Shown: piece by piece, positions 49,085 through 54,929 of the stretch | How the letters are laid out: each line of letters starts with the position of its first letter | How positions within the stretch are numbered: position 1 is the stretch's first letter | Source of the DNA: JAYZDK01 sp964604165 | GTDB taxonomy: Bacteria; Myxococcota_A; UBA796; CAJQPC01 | Assembly (NCBI GenBank): GCA_964604165.1 | Contig: CAZRYF010000029.1 | Coordinates: 1-54,929 of the forward strand | Reading direction: 5' to 3' | Length of the DNA: 54,929 nucleotides | Translations under genes and position numbers: made by a program | The notes under the pieces: generated by a model | Database searches by the model: none | Told to the model about the DNA's origin: nothing | What the model saw: the letters and a program-made list of their open reading frames with translations, nothing else

Positions 49085-52000
49085 ATGTCTCTCTTCGTTT
49101 TGTCCTTGCTTACCTTTCCCCTGGCTCATGGGGAGGTGCCCCTTCCGCTCTATCCGGAGTGTGGAGAGGCCTATCGTCCGGATCTCTGCCCGTCGGATCT
49201 CGGGGACCGGTGGTGGATGATTTCCTACATTCCGGAGCATTCCCTGGAGAGCGTTCGCGCGGGGGAGATTCCCCTGGGCAGCGGGGGCTCGGTGGACCGA
49301 GCTTTGCGTACGACCACGGGCAACTGGAACGTGATCGTGGCGGTGGGGGACTCGGGGATCGAGTGGAAGGAGGAGGACCTGGCCAACAAGATCCACCTGA
49401 ACGTCCAGGAGCTGCCGGCCCCCTGGTGGGTAGACGGTGACGGAACCCTCGTGGAGACCGTCTGCGATGCCGGCCAGCCCCGGGAGGACTGCTACGACCT
49501 GGATGGCAATGGACTGGTCAACCTGGCGGACTATGGGCAGGACCCACGAGTGCTCGTAGATGCGGGGGTGGCGGAAGCGGACCACATGCTGGATCCATCG
49601 GATCTCATCTACACGTTCTCGGATGGCGTCGACGACGATGCAAACGGCTACGCGGATGACATCGCTGGCTGGGACTTTTTTGCCGACGACAATGATCCGT
49701 ACTCCACGCTGGACAGTGGCTACGGCACCCATGGCACTGGTGTGTTGGAGGACATTGGCGCCGAGGGAGGCAACGGTCACGGCATGGGAGTCTGTCCCGG
49801 GTGCTCACTGCTGCCTGTCCGGGTGGGCGACACCTTTGTGGTGGATGGCACTCGGACCGCACAGGGAATCGCTTTTGCGGCGGACTCCGGAGCGCGGGTC
49901 ATGAACCTCTCGGTCGGTGCCTTGTCGGACCCGGATCTGGCCAGACAGGCCGTGGAGTACGCAAGGGTCAAGGGAATGGTGCTGGTAGGGGCAGCCGGTG
50001 ATGAAAACGCCTACCACCACAACCTGCCCGCTATGCACGCAGATTTTCTCTATGCCCACTCGGTGCACTACAACACTGCGGATCGGGACGATGCCGTCTA
50101 CAGCTACTTGAATTTCTTCAACTGCAACAACTACGGCCCCCGCATGGATGTCGTGGCGGGATCTGATGCATGCGCCACAGGTGCTGCAGCCATTACCTCC
50201 GGCGCGGCGGGCATGATTCTTTCGGTCTCAGAGGAGCTGGGGCTGGATCTTGACGTGGATGAAGTGAGGCAGCTTCTCATTTCCAACCTGGACGACATTT
50301 GGCTGACCGCCGCGGAGACTGAAGAGGCCAAGACCTATCCCTCCTCCGAAGGATGGGATCCTTTCTACGGATATGGACGCATCAACGTGGCCAAGATGGT
50401 GGAGGCCGCGGCGGCCGGAGAGATTCCACCGGTGGGTCGGATTCTGAGTCCCGGTTGGTTTGAGCTTGTGGACCCGGGGCAGGGAGGCTCCCTTGAGGTT
50501 GCTTTTGAGGCCCGGGCGAACCGGGCCAGCAGTTTTTCATGGGAGCTGGCTTGGGGACAGGGATGGGAGCCGTCCGGTTGGACAGTTCTGGAGGCCGGCA
50601 CGGGGTCCGCTCCTTTGGAGGAGGTTCGGGTCACGCTCGACCTCTCCGATGTGGAGATCTCATCGGTGCCCGAGCCGGACATCTTCGAGGGTGTGATTGA
50701 GCGGGTGGAACGCGTCCATGGGCCCGCCGTGAGCTTTCGCCTTCGGGTCACAGACGACGCTGGACGGGTCGGGGAGTCCCGCCGCACGGTTTTTGTTTAT
50801 GAAGACCCGGACCTTCTCACTGGCTTTCCCCTGGACCTGGAGGGATCTGGAGAATCGAGCCCGGTGCTTGCGGACCTGGACGGGGATGGGGTGTTTGAGA
50901 TTCTACTGGCCACAGCGAGCGGGGAGGTGCTGGCCGTCGCAGGAGATGGCAGCTTCGTCCCCGGGTGGCCGGTGACTCTCCCAGTGCAAGCCTCGATTCT
51001 GGCCCATGCCGATGCACCGGCCTACGCAGATGGGTTCCTGGATGCGGATCAGCCCCCTGGCATCATCGCAACAGTCGCTGTGGGAGACTTGGATGGGGAT
51101 GGAAGCCCGGAGGTTGTGACGGCGGATGGCACGGGCGGACTCCACGTCTTTTCAGCACTGGGCGCCGTGGTGCCCGGTTTTCCTGTGGCTCTTCAGGGAC
51201 GAGAACCCGAGGAGTTCGATGGAAACCACGCATACGACAACGGCTTTGCGGGAGCGCCAACTCTCTACGACCTGGACGGAGACGGGGACCTGGAGATCCT
51301 GGTGCCGGGTATGGACTCGCGCCTGTACATCTGGCACCACGATGGATCTGAGTTTTCCGGGTACCCCAGGGAGATCTGCCACCCAGATAACTGTGGTACC
51401 CGGGGGCACCGAATCATCACCTCGGTCACCGTGGGGGATGTGGACGGCGATGGGGATGCGGACATTGGCTTTGGCTCCAACGAGACGGTGCGAAATGACT
51501 CCTACTCTGTGACCCACCTCTTTGATGCACTCTCAGGCGTGCCGCTGGATGGTTGGCCCAGGGAGGAACACGGTCTGGTCAATGAAGCGGCGCTTCTGCC
51601 CACGATTGGGGAAGGGCACCCGGCATCCCTGGCTTTCGGTGACATGGATGGAGATGGGGACCTGGAGATCATTGACGCGGTCATGCTCGGGCAGGCGGAT
51701 GTGCTGGACCACCGAGGAGGGGTGGCCCTGGATCTGCACTACGCGGCGGATCAATTTGGCCAGGAGACCAACTCGGACGAGCCTTCCTTTGTTGCCATGT
51801 CCAACAACCCGGCTTTCGGGGATCTGGACTGCGATGGCGTCCTGGATCCGCTCATGGGCGGCGCGGGGACCTTTGCGCTGGTGGGGCTGGCCCTGACCAC
51901 GGCAGTGGATTTCCAGCACGTGTTGGGGGGCTGGCGCGGGGCGACGGGGGAGTTCTTCGAGGGCTGGCCTCGGCAGGTGGAGGACTTCCAGTTTCTGGTA

Positions 52001-52432
52001 GCGCCTGCCGTGGCGGACGTCAGCGGAGATGGTGTGCCGGAGGTAATCTACACTTCGGCGGGTGGTGTGTTTCACGCCTGGGATCGGGACGGGGACGCCC
52101 CGGATGGGTGGCCCAAGTTCACGGGGCAGTGGTTCCTGGGTTCTCCGGCGCTAGGAGACATCAACGGAGATGGTTGGCTGGATGTAGTGGCCACAACCCG
52201 AGAAGGTTGGCTCTATGCCTGGACCACCCGGGGAAGGGCAGATCAAAAGGTTCAGTGGGCCGGCCTGCACCACGATCCCCAGAACACGGGAAACTACGAG
52301 ACCCCACTTGTGCGCCAGGAAGGACCGGAGGAAGGAATTGGAGGGTGCTGCAAGAGGCGCAAGGGCGCCGACCAGGGCTGGCTCCTGGCTCCTTTGATGC
52401 TTCTCTCCACTCTGCGACGCAGGCGGCTCTGA
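49085..52432 (+). CDS. subtilisin-like (S8) exported protein with degenerate Ser site, FG-GAP propeller and MYXO-CTERM-like tail
   Basis: 1115 residues with signal peptide FVLSLLTFPLAHG. Residues 80-440 are an S8 domain: Asp89 in VGDSGIEW and His216 in YGTHGTGV are kept. The segment aligned to GTSMAxP reads ATGAAAITSGAAG, with Gly366 where the catalytic Ser is expected, so proteolysis is doubtful. A calcium insert (DLDGNGLVNLADYG) lies between Asp and His. An Ig-like region spans about 460-575. From residue 575 on there are about seven FG-GAP/VCBS repeats with loops such as DLDGDGVFE and DVDGDGDAD. The C-terminus GGCCKRRKGAD, a helix and RRRR form a sorting tail. Likely a surface protein. Confidence 0.88.
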   Translation: MSLFVLSLLTFPLAHGEVPLPLYPECGEAYRPDLCPSDLGDRWWMISYIPEHSLESVRAGEIPLGSGGSVDRALRTTTGNWNVIVAVGDSGIEWKEEDLANKIHLNVQELPAPWWVDGDGTLVETVCDAGQPREDCYDLDGNGLVNLADYGQDPRVLVDAGVAEADHMLDPSDLIYTFSDGVDDDANGYADDIAGWDFFADDNDPYSTLDSGYGTHGTGVLEDIGAEGGNGHGMGVCPGCSLLPVRVGDTFVVDGTRTAQGIAFAADSGARVMNLSVGALSDPDLARQAVEYARVKGMVLVGAAGDENAYHHNLPAMHADFLYAHSVHYNTADRDDAVYSYLNFFNCNNYGPRMDVVAGSDACATGAAAITSGAAGMILSVSEELGLDLDVDEVRQLLISNLDDIWLTAAETEEAKTYPSSEGWDPFYGYGRINVAKMVEAAAAGEIPPVGRILSPGWFELVDPGQGGSLEVAFEARANRASSFSWELAWGQGWEPSGWTVLEAGTGSAPLEEVRVTLDLSDVEISSVPEPDIFEGVIERVERVHGPAVSFRLRVTDDAGRVGESRRTVFVYEDPDLLTGFPLDLEGSGESSPVLADLDGDGVFEILLATASGEVLAVAGDGSFVPGWPVTLPVQASILAHADAPAYADGFLDADQPPGIIATVAVGDLDGDGSPEVVTADGTGGLHVFSALGAVVPGFPVALQGREPEEFDGNHAYDNGFAGAPTLYDLDGDGDLEILVPGMDSRLYIWHHDGSEFSGYPREICHPDNCGTRGHRIITSVTVGDVDGDGDADIGFGSNETVRNDSYSVTHLFDALSGVPLDGWPREEHGLVNEAALLPTIGEGHPASLAFGDMDGDGDLEIIDAVMLGQADVLDHRGGVALDLHYAADQFGQETNSDEPSFVAMSNNPAFGDLDCDGVLDPLMGGAGTFALVGLALTTAVDFQHVLGGWRGATGEFFEGWPRQVEDFQFLVAPAVADVSGDGVPEVIYTSAGGVFHAWDRDGDAPDGWPKFTGQWFLGSPALGDINGDGWLDVVATTREGWLYAWTTRGRADQKVQWAGLHHDPQNTGNYETPLVRQEGPEEGIGGCCKRRKGADQGWLLAPLMLLSTLRRRRL

Positions 52433-52440
52433 GAGAGGGC

Positions 52441-52857
52441 CTACGCTTCGAGGACGGCGTCCAGGGCGCCGATTTCTCGGAGGGCATCCTCTTCGTCTTC
52501 CGTAAAGAAGTCCTCGGGTCCAACGCGGGCGAGGATCTGCGGCTCGTCCGTCTTGCGGTTCAAGGTGCGGCGTCGCTCCTCGAAGTCCCGAAGGCGTCGC
52601 TCTACCTTGTCTACAAGGAGGTCGATGGCTGCATAGGCATCTTCGTGATGGGAAGAGGCCGTGAGAGTGGGGCCCTTGGCGCTGACGATTCGGGCACGCA
52701 CCTCGACTTCCTCTCCTTCCTTCCGACCGTCAACGTCCACGGTAGTGGTTTCATCATCTAGCTGGTGACGTCTCAAGGGGCGCGCGAGCTTTTCCTCGCA
52801 GTACTCGCGCAGTGCATTGGTGAACAGGTCGTTTTGTGTATGGATCGTGAGTTGCAA
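52441..52857 (-). CDS. hpf: ribosome hibernation promoting factor (short HPF/RaiA family)
   Basis: Binds 30S subunits in resting cells and blocks decoding. The predicted 138-residue protein starts QLTIHTQNDLFTNALREYCEEKL and has the signature EDAYAAIDLLVDKVERRLRDF. This is the short type with an acidic tail (FFTEDEEDALREIGALD) instead of a dimerisation domain. The start is assigned to TTG 52857 because AAGGAG lies 6 nt upstream; an ATG 99 bp earlier would add a sequence unlike the family. Divergent from a small lipoprotein, convergent with the subtilisin-like gene. Confidence 0.85.
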   Translation of the reverse strand: MQLTIHTQNDLFTNALREYCEEKLARPLRRHQLDDETTTVDVDGRKEGEEVEVRARIVSAKGPTLTASSHHEDAYAAIDLLVDKVERRLRDFEERRRTLNRKTDEPQILARVGPEDFFTEDEEDALREIGALDAVLEA

Positions 52858-53012
52858 TCCAGTCTCCTTGTTGCTGAGGAAAGGGCACACCGCGGTGAAA
52901 GGCCGTCCGTGGAGTTGCAAAGGACTCCGTGTGCCCTGAAGCCCCATGCCCTCCAAGTCTACAACAGAAGAGAGAATCTGCGTAGAAACTCGCGCGTGAC
53001 CTCTACCGCATT
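52858..53012. other. 155-bp divergent intergenic region
   Basis: It lies between hpf and the small lipoprotein gene. An open frame continues from hpf across it, but its composition does not resemble the family. No clear promoter or operator could be assigned. Confidence 0.35.
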
Positions 53013-53405
53013 GTGAAGGGGGCGCTTATACTTCCGGCCATGTTGATCATGATTTTCTTGTTGGGCGGATGTGGAACCGGTGGTGGCACGGGAGACTGCT
53101 TTCGTCCTGATGACTGGCGGGAGGCCGTGGTCATGGACGACATGGTGCACACCGTGGTGATTGCTGAAGACTGCGGCAACGACCTGGAGATTACTGAAGC
53201 TGTCCTGATGGGGACCGGGTTTTCGGCGGAGCTTCCGGAGGTCGGCGACATCATCGATGCGGGAGAATTCTCCATTGACGTGGAGTGGCTCGACCAGGTG
53301 GACACGTCCGGTGACTACTCAGCTACCCTGAAGATCAGCGCCGTGGGACTGGACGACCAGCCCCCCAAGGAGCTGTCGTATACGGTGATTGGGGACTCGG
53401 AGTAG
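53013..53405 (+). CDS. small lipoprotein of unknown function
   Basis: 130 residues with a lipoprotein leader ending in FLLGGC. The mature part (about 105 residues) is acidic and beta-rich, with one Cys pair (GDCFRP and EDCGND) that may form a disulfide. It ends with LKISAVGLDDQPPKELSYTVIG, similar to small Ig-like or choice-of-anchor domains. The start is uncertain: GTG 53013 gives a normal leader, while ATG 53040 gives a very short one. tyrS begins 3 bp after its stop, so both may be on one transcript, which is unusual for an envelope protein and a tRNA synthetase. Confidence 0.7.
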   Translation: MKGALILPAMLIMIFLLGGCGTGGGTGDCFRPDDWREAVVMDDMVHTVVIAEDCGNDLEITEAVLMGTGFSAELPEVGDIIDAGEFSIDVEWLDQVDTSGDYSATLKISAVGLDDQPPKELSYTVIGDSE

Positions 53406-53408
53406 GTC

Positions 53409-54611
53409 TTGGACGCTTTTGAGGTCTTGGCGGGCCGCGGATTCGTTCAACAGCAGACAGTGGGGGCGCCATCCCTTCTTCGGGAGTCCGCTGTCTTTTA
53501 TGTGGGGTTCGACCCTACGGCGGACTGCTTGCACGTGGGACACCTGCTGCCCATCATGGGCATGGCGCACCTGCAGCGTGCGGGGCACATGCCCATTGTC
53601 CTGGTGGGAGGGGGTACGGCCATGGTGGGCGATCCGTCCGGAAAGGATGAGGCCCGGCAGCTCCTGACCCGTGAACAGATTGCCCACAACAAGGAAGCCC
53701 AGAAGAAGCTCCTGGCTCGGTTCTTGGAGTTTGGACCCGGAGGCGCGACCCTGGTGGACAACGCCGATTGGCTGCTCGACCTCAACTACATCGGGTTTCT
53801 GAGGGACATGGGCCGACATTTCTCCGTCAACACCATGCTGTCCAAGGCCTCGGTGAAGCTGCGGTTGGAGCGAGGCCTGTCCTTTCTGGAGTTCAACTAC
53901 CAGCTGCTCCAGGCCTATGACTTCCTCGAGCTGTACAGGCGTCACGGGTGTCGACTCCAGTTGGGGGGGGACGACCAGTGGGGCAACATTACTGCGGGGA
54001 TTGATCTGGTGCGGCGGGTGGAGGGTGCGGAAGCACATGGGCTGACCTTTCCTTTGCTTACAACAGCCAGCGGCGCCAAGATGGGGAAGACTGCGGCTGG
54101 AGCAGTCTGGATCGATTCGGATCGACTTCCCGTGTACGACTACTACCAGTTTTGGGTCAACGTGGAAGATGCTGATGTGGGGCGTTTCCTCAAGCTCTTT
54201 ACGTTTCTTTCCCTGGACGAAATTCGCGAACTGGAAGCCCTCGAAGGGGCCGACCTCCGGCAGGCCAAGGAGCGCTTGGCGCTTGAAGCAACGGCCATCG
54301 CCCACGGCCGTGCTCACGCGGAAAAAGCCCAGGCAGGCGCCAGGGCGGCCTTTGGAGGCGGAGGGGATGTGAGCGCCATTCCCCAGTACGCGGGAAACCT
54401 ACCTGTGCCCTTGATTGCACTCCTGGTGGAGAGCGGACTCTGCCAGTCCAAGTCGGATGCCCGACGGCAGATCCGCGGGGGAGCCGTCAAGGTGGCGGGA
54501 GAAAAGGTGGAGTCTGAGAACTTCGAGCTGCGCGCAGAGCACCTGGACGCCGATGGCTTCGTCCTGGTGTCCCGCGGAAAGAAGAAGAAGCTGCGGGTGA
54601 GCGAAGGCTAG
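53409..54611 (+). CDS. tyrS: tyrosyl-tRNA synthetase
   Basis: Charges tRNA-Tyr. 400 residues, full length. The class I signatures are HVGH (42-45, HIGH motif) and KMGKT (224-228, KMSKS motif). Between them are the Tyr-binding patterns YVGFDPTADCLHVG, FNYQLLQAYDF and GGDDQWGN. The C-terminal S4 RNA-binding domain runs from about residue 335 (LIALLVESGLCQSKSDARRQI). The start is TTG 53409 with GGAG 6 nt upstream; no ATG precedes the conserved N-terminus. The stop TAG is part of CTAGGAGGCTGTA, shared with the sigma factor terminator, and an IS element begins close behind. Confidence 0.96.
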   Translation: MDAFEVLAGRGFVQQQTVGAPSLLRESAVFYVGFDPTADCLHVGHLLPIMGMAHLQRAGHMPIVLVGGGTAMVGDPSGKDEARQLLTREQIAHNKEAQKKLLARFLEFGPGGATLVDNADWLLDLNYIGFLRDMGRHFSVNTMLSKASVKLRLERGLSFLEFNYQLLQAYDFLELYRRHGCRLQLGGDDQWGNITAGIDLVRRVEGAEAHGLTFPLLTTASGAKMGKTAAGAVWIDSDRLPVYDYYQFWVNVEDADVGRFLKLFTFLSLDEIRELEALEGADLRQAKERLALEATAIAHGRAHAEKAQAGARAAFGGGGDVSAIPQYAGNLPVPLIALLVESGLCQSKSDARRQIRGGAVKVAGEKVESENFELRAEHLDADGFVLVSRGKKKKLRVSEG

Positions 54612-54689
54612 GAGGCTGTAGGGCGTAGCAGAGGTCGCCGCCGAGACGGTTCAGGGGTTGAATCGATGCCGGTGTCTTGACCGACCCGA
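54608..54689. repeat. half of the palindromic terminator plus IS terminal region
   Basis: CTAGGAGGCTGTA at 54608-54620 equals bases 45533-45545, one arm of the perfect palindrome after the sigma gene. Here the second arm is missing and unrelated sequence leads into the transposase. The simplest reading is that the IS inserted at or near the centre of a copy of the palindrome behind tyrS. Confidence 0.5.
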
Positions 54690-54929
54690 TCAGGCCGGTG
54701 CGGGTTCTTGGTTCAGCCGGAACAACTTGAGCAGGTTGTGGCAGGCGCAAATGAGGTTCCACTCGGCGTCTACGTTGGCCAACCCGCGGAAGGAGAACTG
54801 CCGGAACCCTCTTGCTTCCTGTATCTGACCGAAGACCGGCTCGACGATGGCTTTTCGCCGTCGGTAGAGGGCGCGGTCGTACATGCTCGCCCTACCACCC
54901 CTGTCTCGCGCCGGCACAAGGAAATACAC
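54690..54929 (-). mobile_element. IS1182-like transposase, C-terminal part, continues past the window end
   Basis: At least 79 C-terminal residues of a DDE transposase are seen. The stretch YRRRKAIVEPVFGQIQEARGF followed by FRGLANVDAEWNLICACHNLLKLFR is the conserved C-terminal part of IS1182/IS5-superfamily enzymes, and contains the last catalytic Glu (VEP). The upstream part and the other end of the element are outside the window. The visible part is uninterrupted, so the element may be intact. Confidence 0.88.

Noticed and set aside
1..54929. tRNA, rRNA and riboswitch genes
   Set aside because: No cloverleaf, rRNA-like segment or known riboswitch core was recognised by reading both strands. 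A covariance-model search would be needed to exclude small ncRNAs.

Overview
The window is GC-rich, gene-dense bacterial DNA. It looks like a member of the Myxococcota or a neighbouring former-deltaproteobacterial lineage. The signs are several lipoproteins with DCDD/CDGxDNDCDG calcium-binding repeats, FG-GAP propeller proteins, and two exported proteins (CAP domain and subtilisin-like) ending in a Cys motif, one hydrophobic helix and a run of Arg, which resembles a MYXO-CTERM tail. No rRNA, tRNA or CRISPR array was seen. The taxonomic call is inference from these families only.

Layout. 1-2566: folA-thyA (minus strand) and a divergent exported protein. 2588-10890: a four-gene beta-oxidation operon on the minus strand (SCP2 protein, thiolase, a multifunctional SDR-SCP2-SCP2-MaoC enzyme, acyl-CoA carboxyltransferase), then an aldehyde dehydrogenase divergent from a 3-beta-HSD/epimerase-like dehydrogenase. 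10961-19026: a DCDD/fibrinogen-like lipoprotein, a lone acyl-CoA dehydrogenase, an FG-GAP lipoprotein, an arylsulfotransferase-like gene broken by two in-frame stops, and two SRPBCC/START-fold proteins. 19143-27004: a tightly coupled seven-gene plus-strand operon (CoA ligase, hydrolase, enoyl-CoA hydratase, a pair of acyl-CoA dehydrogenases, alcohol dehydrogenase, aldehyde dehydrogenase). 27013-29616: a beta-helix lipoprotein, a BNR-repeat protein and a MoaD/ThiS-like protein. 29696-35571: a second acyl-CoA dehydrogenase pair plus hydrolase, divergent from a luciferase-like oxidoreductase, a MerR regulator with two HTH modules, and an enoyl-CoA hydratase. 35581-44363: lipase, glycoside hydrolase and GMC oxidoreductase; a membrane protein and a methyltransferase; then an acyl-CoA synthetase, a DUF35 protein and a thiolase-like aldolase candidate. 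44644-54929: a sigma-70 factor, a TMTC-like membrane protein, a CAP protein, a subtilisin-like protein with a degenerate active site, a ribosome hibernation factor, a small lipoprotein, tyrS, and the end of an IS1182-like element.

The main discovery is regulatory. Six intergenic regions carry the same near-27-bp palindrome (half-site AAAGTGTAAGGTG, one central base, then its reverse complement). The sites lie at 8103, 9755, 14410, 19104, 32785 and 44376, and each is just upstream of a CoA-thioester catabolic gene or operon. They tie about 20 genes spread over 42 kb into one apparent regulon. The regulon has what is needed to oxidise an alcohol to an acid, activate it to a CoA ester, desaturate, hydrate and dehydrogenate it, and cleave it by thiolysis or retro-aldol chemistry, with a carboxyltransferase that could take up propionyl-CoA. 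Heteromeric acyl-CoA dehydrogenase pairs, SCP2 domains, a DUF35/thiolase-like pair and GMC and 3-beta-HSD-like enzymes are reminiscent of sterol or isoprenoid side-chain breakdown. The substrate remains inference, because no ring-degradation genes lie in the window. The two-HTH MerR protein encoded inside the regulon is the leading candidate regulator.
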